NCBI GenBank assembly: GCA_946411695.1
Contig: CAMKEX010000008.1
Coordinates: forward strand, 1 to 43,431
Source: an uncultured Lachnospiraceae bacterium
GTDB lineage: Bacteria; Bacillota; Clostridia; Lachnospirales; Lachnospiraceae
Reading direction: 5' to 3'
Length of the DNA stretch: 43,431 nt
A program made the position numbers and the translations under genes. The notes under the pieces are model-generated. The model had not been told where the DNA came from. It ran no database searches and saw nothing but the letters and a program-made list of their open reading frames with translations. Every line of letters starts with the position of its first letter. The first letter of the stretch is position 1. Shown piece after piece: positions 1-8,983 of the stretch.

Positions 1-2178
1 CGGAGTAAATATGCGGTCACGGTCAATGACCGTCTCTGCGCTGACTGCGTTTCCGTTCTCGTCCTGCCAGCCGATGATCTCGTTTTTCTCAACCTGACTG
101 GGAATCTGGGTCTCCCCGTATTCGGGGAGGGGAAGATAGCCGATCTCGTCGGAACGGAGAACATAGTGGGAGAGGTCTCCCCAGGAAAACTGAAATAGTA
201 CGCGGCAGTAGCGGTCTGCTCCGTCATTCTCCTCACTGTCTCCGGCGTAGGAATCCAGGAAGGCCAGGCGGCGCTGCAGCCATGTTGTCAGCGTATCCGC
301 GTCCATTCGGAAATCCGTATCATTCCTGCGGCGGATATTGTTCATGTAGGCTGCCGATTCGATGGCGCTGATTTCCTCTTCCATCCGATTGTCCAGGAAA
401 TTGTGGACTTCGGGGGAGAAGCGCTCCCTCCAGCGCTCGTGCAGATCCCGGGCAAATTCCTCGCGCATGAGAAGTGTGTTCAGCCAGCCGTGACGGCTGT
501 CACGGATCAGCAGGGTGGAGACCGCCGTCTCGGGATAGGTCCCGTAGATCATCAGGCCGGCGGAATGATCAAAATCCCACATGGGACCGCAGTAGAGCAG
601 GGGATCACGACGGTCTTTGATGACATAGAAACTCCAGCGCTCCGCATCCCATTCTGCAAAAAATTCCTCCAGAAGGAACATATCCTCCCAGGAAGCAAGA
701 TCCAGAAATTCCGAATAATGTTTTCCGGAATCAGGGTTTTTCCCGTCCTCGCTGTAAATGGCGCGCTCAGCCGAGAGCATGTAATCCGAAATATAGTTAA
801 CCTCGTCCACAGTCGGATAAGAGGGCGACATGATCCGGTAACGCCGGTGCACCGTCGAAAACCAGCAGCCGTCTCCCTTATATCGCGAATACTGCTGCAG
901 CAGGTAGCCGCCGGTATTGTCCAGGGGCTCGTTGGGCCAGTCATAGGCCCATTTTTTCAGGCGGTCGCCTTCCTTATGGAGGGCTATTTTCTTGGGCAGA
1001 TGACTATAGCTGTCCAGGCCGTTGGCCTGCTGGATGCGTTCGTCCATCTTGTCGATCTGGACACTGCCGCCCGCCCTGGGGCGCTGCGAAAGATAATACA
1101 GACCGTTATACTGTCCGTTCAGGTAGAGATTGACAAACTCCCCCTCCGGCGTATCGCGCATGCCCAGATCCAGAGCTATCTGTGAAGAGATCCTGTCCAG
1201 CAGATTGGTCGGATCAAAAGTATTGGCAAGCAGGCAGAGCTTCCTGCAGGCAGACATGCCCAGGACACTCTTCTTCTCCACGAGATTTACATTGTAGGGC
1301 CTCTTGCTCATGTTCCAGGAGCTGTTTCCCCGTCCGGAAACCACGCACTCCCCAGCACTGTCGGCAGAGCCGTCCGGCCTGTAGACCACAAACTGCCCCT
1401 TCTCGCTGACCTGCTTGTTGGGATCGGTATCCACAGCCGCCATGCTCCCGCTCTCCGTGTCCAGATACATGGAAGCCGTGCCGGAACAGGAAAAAACATA
1501 CAGTATGTCGGAGTAGACTTCGCCGTTCTCTCCCTCCAGATCCACTGCAAAAGCGGAGCCGTTCTCAAGTCCGGCCACCTCTTCTCCCGACGAATAGGTA
1601 TATGCCCCTGTCCCCGAAGAACCGGATTCCTCCCCTTCTTCGCCTTTGGACAAGTCAGCGCTTTCCGCCTCCCATCCCAGCCGGGCTCCGTCCAGATACT
1701 GCCCTTTTTCCAGCCGGCTCATCGTCACAGACTGATAGCCTGACAAAAAGACTACAGGATGCTCTGCCATTTCCGCAGGAAGAAAGACCGCCCAGCAGTT
1801 GACCCACTGCTCTCCCCCCAGGATGGAGGAATCGATCTGCACCGGAACGGACCGCTGTGCAGATAAGCGGTCTCTGCCGCTGTCCGCCGCCGTAAAGGCG
1901 ATCTTCTGCATGGGTTCTGCCGAGGGGATCCCCGCAAGGGGCACCATGTCAGCTGCCGGTATGCTCCCTGCTGCTTTTTCCGCTCCTTTCTGATTCCCCG
2001 CTGCCTGCGCACGGTCTGCAGACTCGATCTGTTTCTCTAAAGCCCTCTGTGTTACCGGCGTTTCTTTCTTCCCCTTTCCGATTCCCCCTATGATAAATAA
2101 GACCAGGGCGATCAGGGCCGGAACCACGACCATTCTCCATATTCTCTTTTTTAATTTCTTTTTTCTGCGAACTCCCAC
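1..2178 (-). CDS. CotH-family membrane protein, paralogue 1 (3' end cut by window edge)
   Basis: An open frame runs leftwards from a GTG start at 2178 to base 1 without a stop, 726 codons. The start follows GAGGA with a 7-nt spacer. An Arg/Lys-rich N-terminus and one hydrophobic segment (about residues 13-30, VVVPALIALVLFIIGG) suggest a membrane anchor with the bulk outside. The CotH kinase-type core is visible: SGRGNSSW, a KRPYNVNL stretch, FVNLYLNGQYNGLYYL, and LLYCGPMWDFDHSAG with the WDFD acidic motif. The last residues in the window (NEIIGWQDENGN...) align with the very end of the paralogue at 4539-6548, so only a few codons should be missing. CotH proteins are atypical protein kinases that phosphorylate spore coat proteins in Bacillus; the substrate here is unknown and a spore role is not shown. 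Confidence 0.85.
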   Translation of the reverse strand, partial: MGVRRKKKLKKRIWRMVVVPALIALVLFIIGGIGKGKKETPVTQRALEKQIESADRAQAAGNQKGAEKAAGSIPAADMVPLAGIPSAEPMQKIAFTAADSGRDRLSAQRSVPVQIDSSILGGEQWVNCWAVFLPAEMAEHPVVFLSGYQSVTMSRLEKGQYLDGARLGWEAESADLSKGEEGEESGSSGTGAYTYSSGEEVAGLENGSAFAVDLEGENGEVYSDILYVFSCSGTASMYLDTESGSMAAVDTDPNKQVSEKGQFVVYRPDGSADSAGECVVSGRGNSSWNMSKRPYNVNLVEKKSVLGMSACRKLCLLANTFDPTNLLDRISSQIALDLGMRDTPEGEFVNLYLNGQYNGLYYLSQRPRAGGSVQIDKMDERIQQANGLDSYSHLPKKIALHKEGDRLKKWAYDWPNEPLDNTGGYLLQQYSRYKGDGCWFSTVHRRYRIMSPSYPTVDEVNYISDYMLSAERAIYSEDGKNPDSGKHYSEFLDLASWEDMFLLEEFFAEWDAERWSFYVIKDRRDPLLYCGPMWDFDHSAGLMIYGTYPETAVSTLLIRDSRHGWLNTLLMREEFARDLHERWRERFSPEVHNFLDNRMEEEISAIESAAYMNNIRRRNDTDFRMDADTLTTWLQRRLAFLDSYAGDSEENDGADRYCRVLFQFSWGDLSHYVLRSDEIGYLPLPEYGETQIPSQVEKNEIIGWQDENGNAVSAETVIDRDRIFTP

Positions 2179-2354
2179 CTGGACTTCCTCGCATTCCTAT
2201 GCCTGCCATTGCAAAATAACAGAAAGCCTGTTCCATCCGATACGGGCAGAGGCAATTCCGTCTTTTCAGATAGCTGATCCCCGGCGTCTGTGCAGGTCTT
2301 TTCCGCATTTAACGCAGTCAGTTGTAGGAATGTTCAAGCTGGATCGCTGGAATA

Positions 2355-2384
2355 ATTATACATGAAGGGTGCCTTTTCGCTCAA
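2355..2384 (-). promoter_or_regulatory. Candidate promoter of the first CotH gene
   Basis: Read on the minus strand: TTGAGC (2384-2379), an 18-nt spacer, then a perfect TATAAT (2360-2355). It lies about 180 nt upstream of the GTG start at 2178, with no gene in between. No mapped start exists, so this rests on consensus match only. Confidence 0.45.
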
Positions 2385-2625
2385 GTCGCTATGAGAACAG
2401 TCTTTTTGTGCAGTCTTTTCGTGCAGTCTTACCGTCTCACTGTGAGCATGGCCGTCCCGGCGGTATAGGCAGTGGTGATCTTTTCCGGAAATCTGCGTCC
2501 GATCGCTGACTGGTCGGTGGAGCAGTGGTGATCCCGGGCTTTTGAACCAGAAATACCGCTTCACAGAGAGGGATGGCAGCGATTGCCGGCACCCCGCCCC
2601 CAAAGGCAAGTCAAAGGCATGAATT

Positions 2626-2682
2626 AAGGGGCTGTTGATCAGCTGAACTTTTTCAGTTCACTCAGCCAATCAACAACCCCTT
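2626..2682. repeat. Long imperfect hairpin between galK and CotH paralogue 1
   Basis: Arms AAGGGGCTGTTGAT (2626-2639) and ATCAACAACCCCTT (2669-2682) pair with one G-T wobble, and the interior can pair further. No T-run follows on either strand, so it is not a standard intrinsic terminator. It sits 3' of galK in the transcription direction and may still end or stabilise that transcript. Confidence 0.5.
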
Positions 2683-2684
2683 GC

Positions 2685-2748
2685 GGTAATTAGGTAATTA
2701 GGTAATTAGGTAATTCAGTAATTCGGTATTACGGTATTTCGATATTTA
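2685..2748. repeat. 8-bp tandem repeat array, eight degenerating units
   Basis: Units of GGTAATTA run head to tail: three exact copies (2685-2708), then GGTAATTC, AGTAATTC, GGTATTAC, GGTATTTC and GATATTTA. Drift grows steadily to the right. The surrounding 2385-2925 stretch has no convincing gene; the part from 2750 to 2900 has several degenerate CATCCTGC repeats only. Confidence 0.75.
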
Positions 2749-2925
2749 CGTTTTCAGTGTTTCAGCGATATCAAGAAGCTTCCGGACCCGTCCCCGCATC
2801 CTGCAACTCGCCTGCGCATCCTGCAGCCAGGCACATCCTGCACTGATCCTGCGACGGACCTGCTTCCATCCTGCACCCAGGCGCAGCCTTTACCCATGCG
2901 GCACCTGGTCTTTGGTCTTTAGTCT

Positions 2926-4215
2926 TTACAGCACGGCACCGCCGACGGGACGGATGGAGAGCACGTGGCAGCTTCCCTCACCGATGGCAGCATCAATGCC
3001 TGCCCGGAAGGTCTCAAGGAGTTCCATGGGGACAAAAGCCTGTACCGTTCCGGCAAAACCGCCGCCGTGCACGCGGTGTGCGCCGCGGCCGCAAAGGAGC
3101 ACATCACAGAGAGCGAGGGCGACATTGACCGCCTGGTTGCGGACACTGCCTTCCACAGCTGTATTCTGGAGATATTCGTAAGAGGAATGGCCGGATTCGT
3201 TCACAAGCTGCAGGAACCTGGTAAAATCTCCGGCGCGGAGTGCCTGGGCCTCCTGCTGAGCGCGCTCGTTATCCAGTACAAAGTGCATGGCGCGCATAAA
3301 GGCGCGGTCGCCGCAGGTCTCGCGGATCTGTGCAGTCTTGTCCATGAGCTGCTGCACGGTAATGCCACGCAGGTACTCCTGGCCGAACAGAGCTGCAACA
3401 CTCTTCATTTCCACGGGAATGGAGGCATAGGCATCGGTCAGGTCCGCATGGCTGGAACGGGAATCGACGATGCAGAGAGCATAGCCTTCCTTTGCCAGGT
3501 TGAGATCGATCTTCTCAACGACGGGCTTCTCCACATCGGCAAAATCGATGGCAACAACACCGCCGACAGAGGAGGCGGACTGATCCATCAGGCCGCTGGG
3601 CTTGCCGAACCAGTTGTTCTCGGTCTTCTGGCCCATCTTGGCGATCTCCACTGCATCAAAGGTATTGTCACAATAGAAATCGTTGAGAATGACACCTGTC
3701 AGGGTCTCGAAAGCGGCAGAGGAGGAAAGGCCGGAGCCGCCCAGCACGCTGCTGGTGCAATAGGCATCAAAACCGCTGACTGCAAAACCGCGGGCTTTCG
3801 CCTGAGCTGCCATGCCGCGGATCAGGGAAGCTGTAGATTCCTTTTCGGATTCCACAGGATCTGTGTCGGTCAGATCGACCTCGATCATGCCGTAGCCTTC
3901 AGAAAAGAACCGGATCACATTTTTGCCGTTGGGCGCCGCCGCTGCCACAGCATCCAGATTTACGCTTGCCGCCAGAACACAGCCGCACTGGTGGTCGGTG
4001 TGGTTGCCGCCGATCTCTGTGCGTCCGGGTGCACTGTACAGACCGATTTTGTCCGTTCCATTCTCCGGGAAAGTGCTGTCGAAGCCTTCCGTCACCCTTG
4101 CCAGACGCTCTGCATAATCCTGCGTCTGCTGCCCGGTGCAGCCGTAAACCTCTTCAATCCTGGTGTTCAGCGCACCTGCGCGAAGCTCCTGTGCCAGTGT
4201 ATTTTTGTCATGCAT
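2926..4215 (-). CDS. galK: Galactokinase
   Basis: 429 aa, normal length for the family. Galactokinase phosphorylates galactose at C1 with ATP, the entry step of the Leloir pathway, in the cytoplasm. All three GHMP-kinase motifs are present: the galactokinase signature GRTEIGGNHTDH at residues 64-75 (the clostridial form of GRxNLIGEHTDY), the ATP-binding loop VLGGSGLSSSAAFE at 157-170, and GGGFAG at about 384-389. ATG at 4215 follows AAGGGGG at good distance. It stands alone between the two CotH genes, without galT or galE in the window, so the rest of the pathway lies elsewhere. Confidence 0.95.
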   Translation of the reverse strand: MHDKNTLAQELRAGALNTRIEEVYGCTGQQTQDYAERLARVTEGFDSTFPENGTDKIGLYSAPGRTEIGGNHTDHQCGCVLAASVNLDAVAAAAPNGKNVIRFFSEGYGMIEVDLTDTDPVESEKESTASLIRGMAAQAKARGFAVSGFDAYCTSSVLGGSGLSSSAAFETLTGVILNDFYCDNTFDAVEIAKMGQKTENNWFGKPSGLMDQSASSVGGVVAIDFADVEKPVVEKIDLNLAKEGYALCIVDSRSSHADLTDAYASIPVEMKSVAALFGQEYLRGITVQQLMDKTAQIRETCGDRAFMRAMHFVLDNERAQQEAQALRAGDFTRFLQLVNESGHSSYEYLQNTAVEGSVRNQAVNVALALCDVLLCGRGAHRVHGGGFAGTVQAFVPMELLETFRAGIDAAIGEGSCHVLSIRPVGGAVL

Positions 4216-4267
4216 TCTCTGTTTCCCCCTTTCCGGTACCCAGATTCATTTATCCACTCAACAATAT

Positions 4268-4273
4268 ATTATA
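4268..4273 (-). promoter_or_regulatory. galK: Candidate -10 box for galK
   Basis: A perfect TATAAT on the minus strand (4273-4268) in an AT-rich stretch 53 nt upstream of the galK ATG. The expected -35 position (TTAATT) is poor, so confidence is low. Confidence 0.35.
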
Positions 4274-4447
4274 TCTTCAGTTTTAAAATAATTAATATAG
4301 AATAATGGCTCTTCTTTATGCACTTTAGAAGCTGTTTTTTTCACATTACAGAAAAACAAAATTATGAACTGCGGGAATCATGGTTGTACTTTACAAGTTT
4401 TTCTTTTTCATTTCAGAAAAAACACGAATCTGCCTGTTCTGATTTCT

Positions 4448-4504
4448 GCCAGATGCAGGCAGATACCTGACTGTTCTTCCGCCGGATGCGGGCAGATACC
4501 TGAC
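4448..4504. repeat. Two-copy 24-bp direct repeat
   Basis: Copies at 4448-4471 and 4481-4504 share GCAGATACCTGAC and GATGC; the spacing is 33 bp. Copy 1 contains the small hairpin CTGCC-AGATGCA-GGCAG. It lies just 3' of the second CotH gene. The rest of 4216-4538 is AT-rich promoter-like DNA for galK. Confidence 0.55.
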
Positions 4505-4538
4505 CGATCCGCTCTCAGCAGACCCTCAACCCATAATC

Positions 4539-6548
4539 TCACTCATAGACAGGGTCGAACTCCCGGTTTTCCGTGATCACGGTGTAGTCCTGGAGCAGTT
4601 CACCGTTTCCGGTGTCCTGCCAGCCGATGATCAGGCCGTTGCCCTCACGCTGGGCGGATGTCTGTTTTTCCCCGTAATCGGCGGTCGGCAGAAAGCCCAT
4701 GGTCCCGCCCTTTTTTACATAATAGGAAAAATCTCCCCAGGCAAAATGGAAGAGCAGCCGGCAGTAGCTGTCGGGGTCGGAATAGTAGTCCCGCATAAAT
4801 TTCAGGCGGTTGTCCAGCAGTGTCCTGACCATGCCGGTGCGCTCCCGGTAATCCAGATTTTTGCCCCAGCGAAGGTAGTTGAGATTGGTATCTTTTTCCA
4901 GCAGATCGACGTTTTGGTCGTACTCGTTTTCCAGGATATCCTCTATGACGGGGGCGAATTCCTCGAGGAAAATCTCCGCGACCCGCTCGCGGAACTCCGG
5001 AAACTGGTCCATTCTGTGGAGCCAGCGCTTGCGTCCGTCCCGCAGCCAGAGGGTCTGGGCGGAGGTCCTGTAATACTCTCCGCAGTTCATATTTCCCAGG
5101 CACAGGTCAAAGTCCCAGATGGGGCCGCAGTAGAGGAGCGGATCCCCTGCTTCTTTGTAGAAAAAGAAGCTGTAGTACTCGTCATCCGACTGGACGGTAA
5201 AGTCCTGTACCAGGTACATGCGCGCCCAGGAATCCATGTCAAAATAGTCCCAGACTGTTTTCCCAGTATCGGGATTGACGCCGTCCGTCTCATCAAATTC
5301 GTCCTCTGCCGCCTCGCCGTTCTTATCCACCACGGCGCCGGCAAAGAGGGCTTTCTCCGCTTCGCGCACATAGTCGGATATGTACTCATATTCCCCCACG
5401 GAAGGCATCTGCGGGGATTTGAAAACCATGTGTTTTGTCTCGGTTTTAAACCAGCTCTCCTCCCTCTCATAGCGGCTGTCAAACTCGATGACATATCCGC
5501 CCGTGAGATCAGCCGGCTCTTTCCCGAAGGCATATGCTATTGCCTCGTTTCCATCCTCATCGGTGTCCATGACAACCGGGTCCGGATCACCGCTTCCCCT
5601 GTTGGCTCTGTCGTTTTTTTCATCCAGATCCGTGATCTTTACCGTTCCGCCGTCCACATTGATCCGCTGCGTGAGAAGACACAGACTATGGTAACGGCCA
5701 TTGAGATAGACATTTACAAAACGGGTCTGAGGCGTGTAGGCCAGGCCCAGCCGCTCCGCCATTTCAAAGCCGTAGTACTGACGCGTCTGCGAGGAGTCCC
5801 AGTAGTTGGAGATCAGCGACAGTTTGGAGCATTTGTCCATGCCCAGCAGGGAATTGTCACTGCGCAGCTTCAGATTATAGGGCTTTTTGGCCTGGGACCA
5901 GGTGCTGTTGCCGCGTCCCTTGATCGCACACATTCCGTTGGAATCCGGCGTCCCGTCCGTCTGATAAATCCGATAGGCTGCTTCTTCCTCTGTCTGATGC
6001 TTTTTGTCCGAGTCGATTGCCTTCATGGAGCCGCTCTCCGTGTCAATATACATGGAGGGCACATTTTCCGTGTATAAAAAGACGACCGTCCCGCTCTCCT
6101 CCTCCTTGTCCTCGAAAGCAGGCAGAGAAAACGTATACTTTTCATCCTCGGCAAATACCGGCAGAACATCCCCGGACGCAAAAGTTCCGGAAACATCTTC
6201 TCCCCCAATAGAGAGGCTGCGCTCACTGTCAAAAAAAGCGTACAGCTGCCCCTTCATCTCGGCGGGCACATAGGCATACCAGATGCCGGAATCGTCATCC
6301 CTGACCAGCCCGAACCAGCCGTCTTCCGTCATCAGGACTTCTTTGTCGGAAAACAGAAGCCCCGACAGTCCCTCCGGCCTGTTCAGAACAGCCTTCTCGG
6401 ACTCCAGCTGCCGGCGCGCGGCCTCTTCCGCACTTTGACCACCCTGCAGCAGGTGAATCAGTCCCGCGCAGATGATCAGTGCCAGTGTCATCCACAAGAC
6501 CACCGGCAGCACAGAATACCCTTTTCTTTTCATATAATTCCTGCGCAT
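4539..6548 (-). CDS. CotH-family membrane protein, paralogue 2
   Basis: 669 aa. ATG at 6548 is preceded by GAAGGAAGC with about 6 nt spacing; an in-frame ATG five codons later (6533) is also possible. A hydrophobic segment at about residues 13-31 (VLPVVLWMTLALIICAGLI) should be an uncleaved N-terminal anchor or signal. The CotH kinase-like core follows: GRGNSTWSQAKKPYNLKL, FVNVYLNGRYHSLCLL, VIEFDSRYE, and LLYCGPIWDFDLCLGN with the WDFD motif. It is homologous over its whole length to the gene at 1-2178, from which galK separates it. By family it is an atypical kinase of the spore-coat CotH type; many clostridial members sit in exopolysaccharide or cell-surface settings, so the substrate is open. 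Confidence 0.88.
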   Translation of the reverse strand: MRRNYMKRKGYSVLPVVLWMTLALIICAGLIHLLQGGQSAEEAARRQLESEKAVLNRPEGLSGLLFSDKEVLMTEDGWFGLVRDDDSGIWYAYVPAEMKGQLYAFFDSERSLSIGGEDVSGTFASGDVLPVFAEDEKYTFSLPAFEDKEEESGTVVFLYTENVPSMYIDTESGSMKAIDSDKKHQTEEEAAYRIYQTDGTPDSNGMCAIKGRGNSTWSQAKKPYNLKLRSDNSLLGMDKCSKLSLISNYWDSSQTRQYYGFEMAERLGLAYTPQTRFVNVYLNGRYHSLCLLTQRINVDGGTVKITDLDEKNDRANRGSGDPDPVVMDTDEDGNEAIAYAFGKEPADLTGGYVIEFDSRYEREESWFKTETKHMVFKSPQMPSVGEYEYISDYVREAEKALFAGAVVDKNGEAAEDEFDETDGVNPDTGKTVWDYFDMDSWARMYLVQDFTVQSDDEYYSFFFYKEAGDPLLYCGPIWDFDLCLGNMNCGEYYRTSAQTLWLRDGRKRWLHRMDQFPEFRERVAEIFLEEFAPVIEDILENEYDQNVDLLEKDTNLNYLRWGKNLDYRERTGMVRTLLDNRLKFMRDYYSDPDSYCRLLFHFAWGDFSYYVKKGGTMGFLPTADYGEKQTSAQREGNGLIIGWQDTGNGELLQDYTVITENREFDPVYE

Positions 6549-6631
6549 ATCTCAGCTTCCTTCACTACCATTTATAATAATTTATAATATTGCCCCTGTC
6601 CGCAGCTTCTGCGCCCGTGCTCCGCAGCATT

Positions 6632-6733
6632 CATTGCCGGCGCATGCGCTCCGCATGGGAGAAGGGCCGGCACATTTGTAGAGGTCAGCGCTTCCATTGC
6701 CGGTGCACACGCTCCGCATGGGAGAAGAGCCGG
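6632..6733. repeat. Pair of 39-bp direct repeats
   Basis: Copies at 6632-6670 and 6695-6733 match except at four positions; both start CATTGCCGG and contain CGCTCCGCATGGGAGAAG. They lie in the leader of CotH paralogue 2, directly behind the stop of the PHP phosphatase gene. A looser relative may precede them (6614-6631). Confidence 0.75.
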
Positions 6734-6747
6734 GGGCTCTCAATAAT

Positions 6748-7587
6748 TTACACGATATCCAGCGGGACCTGACGGAAGACGACCTTTCCATCGGCCCCGT
6801 GCTCAAGGAAATTTGTGTGCGTAAAGCCGCAGTCAATCGCTGTCCGCACCGCCTGGTCAAAGCCGCCGTCCAGAAGATCTCTGTGATGGGCATCCGAATT
6901 GATCAGGATCTCGCCGCCAAACTCCTTCAGCTTTTTGAGGAGGAAGCGGTTGGGATAGAGCTCCGCCTTCCGGCCCCGGTTAAAAGCGCCGCAGTTGATC
7001 TCAAAGGGAACATCCCTGGAGACAAGATACTCCATGGCCTCCAGAGCGGGCCCGTAATAGCGGGGATCCGATTCGTCCAGATAATGCCGGTCATCGTTGA
7101 AGCGCGTGATCAGGTCAAAATGCCCTATAAAGGTGCATTGCAGCCTGTCATAAACCTGTGCCTCAAGTTCATAATAGGCTTTAGACAGCAGGTAAAAATC
7201 GCTCCCGAAATACTTCCTGCATCCCTCCGAGAGGCGCTCGAAGGTGTCATCCACAGCGAACAGGCTCCCGTCCGCAGCCTCCACAAAATGCACGGATCCG
7301 ATCAGATATTCCATCTGTCCCAGGATCCTTGCTTCCTCCTCGTCCCTCGGCTGAAAGAGCACATCCAGTTCCACGCCTCGCAGAACATCCATGCGCCCGC
7401 GGCAGTCCTCCTGCAGCCGGCAGATCTCAGCATTATACTTTTTCAGTTCCATCCGGATATCCGGATCCATGTGCCCCGAAAAGCCCAGATGCGTAAAGCC
7501 GAGCTCCATGGCCCTCTCAGCCATCTCCTGCGCTGTATTCGCGCCGTCGCAGAAAACCGTATGAGTGTGGAAATTACCTCTGAGCAT
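6748..7587 (-). CDS. PHP-domain phosphatase, histidinol-phosphatase (HisK/HisJ) type
   Basis: 279 aa with ATG at 7587, chosen because AAGGGGAG lies 10 nt upstream and because the PHP fold starts there (MLRGNFHTHTVFCDG). An upstream in-frame ATG at 7623 has no ribosome site. Metal-binding motifs of the PHP superfamily are present in order: HTH at residues 7-9, the GFSGHMD and GVELDV segments, GSVHFV, GHFDLITRF, and the C-terminal INSDAHH. The length and the order match histidinol-phosphatase of the PHP class (last-but-one step of histidine synthesis). No his genes are nearby, so another phosphoester substrate is possible. Confidence 0.85.
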   Translation of the reverse strand: MLRGNFHTHTVFCDGANTAQEMAERAMELGFTHLGFSGHMDPDIRMELKKYNAEICRLQEDCRGRMDVLRGVELDVLFQPRDEEEARILGQMEYLIGSVHFVEAADGSLFAVDDTFERLSEGCRKYFGSDFYLLSKAYYELEAQVYDRLQCTFIGHFDLITRFNDDRHYLDESDPRYYGPALEAMEYLVSRDVPFEINCGAFNRGRKAELYPNRFLLKKLKEFGGEILINSDAHHRDLLDGGFDQAVRTAIDCGFTHTNFLEHGADGKVVFRQVPLDIV

Positions 7588-7663
7588 GTGATGATTTCTC
7601 CCCTTGCGGCCAAAAATGTACATGGATTTAACACAGATTTGTCATAGACAACAAATCAAACTG

Positions 7664-7672
7664 TGCTATTAT
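7664..7672 (+). promoter_or_regulatory. Candidate extended -10 promoter for the lipoprotein gene
   Basis: TGC-TATTAT, an extended -10 element, stands about 170 nt upstream of the TTG start at 7843 and no gene lies between. The -35 is not recognisable. The leader 7675-7842 holds A-rich ACAACAAA repeats and nothing else identified. Confidence 0.35.
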
Positions 7673-7842
7673 TGAACTAATCAAAATCCGGCTGCCGGTT
7701 ACTGCCGCAGCGGATACATTTGCTGGATAGTCTCCTGACCGCAGATACAAAACAACAAAAACAGCAAAGACAACAAAGATATCTTGACGATTCACGCCTG
7801 CTGCCCTCATAAATCCGGGCAGCGCGCAGAAAGGATAAGATT

Positions 7843-8676
7843 TTGATCAAATTAGGAAAACCTGTTTTACACAAAACCTTTGCTCTGGCTCTCGCCGCAG
7901 CCATGGCTGTGACCGCCGCCGGCTGTTCAGGCACCGCACACACCACTACTGCTCCGTCAGATGCCCCTCAGGCAGCCACAGAAGCTGCCGCAGTTCCCAC
8001 TGCGCCTTCCGCAGCCGCAGACGCCGCCAAAGACGCGGGCACTTCCGCTGCTGCCGAGATTGCCGAGCCTGAAGATACCACTGCCGCCACTGCTGCCGCT
8101 GCCGAGGCAGATACGTCTGCTGCAGCTTCTACCGGGGCAGAAACCGCCGACACTTCCGATACTTCTGCGGAAACTGCCGCTGCAGACGCGACTTCCTCCA
8201 CTGCGGAAGCCGCAGCCGCGAATCCCGAAGACAGCGCCGCAGAGGCCATCAAGGACGGCGTCCCGGAGCGGGACAAAGCTGACACCGCACTGCAGGAATC
8301 CGTTCTCTCCGAAGCGCTTGTCGAGTGCACCGGCTGGGGCCAGTCCGCAGGCAGCTCTCTTCGCGCTGCCGCAGCCTCTGTCATGCTCCTTCAGTGGGCA
8401 AATGCAGCTGATGCCGCCAACGCGGATCCCACCCTCCTGGCAAGCACCGTCAAAGATGAGGTCAACCGCCTCTCCGACGCCCAGAAGGAAAACCTCAAGG
8501 CCAACTGGTCCTCCATTTCCTTTGATGCCAGCATGATCCTCGATTCCTTTGACGAAATCAGTATGATCCTCGATGATGCCGGCTGCACGGATGCCGCAAA
8601 GGAAATCTCCGGAAACAAGCAGTCCGTGGCAAACTGGGAAGCGCTTGAGCATGCGCTCGATGCGGTCCTGAAATAA
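7843..8676 (+). CDS. Ala-rich lipoprotein of unknown function
   Basis: 277 aa from a TTG start (7843) preceded by AAAGGA at 8 nt. Residues 1-27 form a lipoprotein signal peptide: a Lys-containing start, a hydrophobic core and the lipobox TAAGC with Cys as the lipidation site. Residues about 30-140 are a low-complexity Ala/Thr/Ser/Pro/Glu stretch, likely an extended wall-spanning linker. Residues about 145-277 look globular (ALVECTGWGQSAGSSLRAAAA..., then DSFDEISMILDDAGCTDAAKEI) with two Cys. I do not recognise the domain. It is the only plus-strand gene in its neighbourhood, and a strong terminator follows. Confidence 0.8.
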   Translation: MIKLGKPVLHKTFALALAAAMAVTAAGCSGTAHTTTAPSDAPQAATEAAAVPTAPSAAADAAKDAGTSAAAEIAEPEDTTAATAAAAEADTSAAASTGAETADTSDTSAETAAADATSSTAEAAAANPEDSAAEAIKDGVPERDKADTALQESVLSEALVECTGWGQSAGSSLRAAAASVMLLQWANAADAANADPTLLASTVKDEVNRLSDAQKENLKANWSSISFDASMILDSFDEISMILDDAGCTDAAKEISGNKQSVANWEALEHALDAVLK

Positions 8677-8764
8677 AAAGTCTTCTCACCCGGAATAAAT
8701 AATTGGAATAAATAATATTGTAAAAGTGATTATTTCACTCATTCGGCAAAATCGGACATACATC

Positions 8765-8815
8765 CCGGCAGCCGTCAGAAAGCATACCTGTTTTCTGCGG
8801 CCGCCGGTTTTTTTT
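8765..8815 (+). terminator. Intrinsic terminator of the lipoprotein gene
   Basis: A stem of about 16 bp, from CCGGCAGCCG at 8765 to GCGGCCGCCGG ending at 8807, with one bulge and one mismatch, then eight T residues (8808-8815). It lies 90 nt behind the lipoprotein stop. Confidence 0.8.
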
Positions 8816-8860
8816 GACCGGAAAGATATTCTGCTGAAAATGCTTTTCCCGTACCTGCTG

Positions 8861-8973
8861 AAATCAGCCGAAATGCTTGATCAGCCGATATGTTTGCTCA
8901 GCAAAAATTCTTTATCAACTGAAATGCTTAATCAGCCAAAATGCTTGATCAGCCGATATGCTTGATCAGCTAA
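8861..8973. repeat. Imperfect ~18-bp tandem repeats between two converging genes
   Basis: Variants of AATGCTTGATCAGCCGAT recur about five times, the last two nearly exact (8940-8973). The stretch lies between the converging lipoprotein and nitroreductase genes. A 79-codon frame across it is made of the repeat and is not taken as a gene. Confidence 0.65.
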
Positions 8974-8983
8974 AAATATTTTT

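Noticed and set aside
2965-4305. 446-codon open frame on the plus strand
   Set aside because: Antisense shadow of galactokinase, whose motifs are beyond doubt; no ribosome site or protein-like composition.
8726-8965. 79-codon plus-strand frame after the lipoprotein gene
   Set aside because: It runs through the terminator and the 18-bp tandem repeats; its residues only mirror the repeat units.
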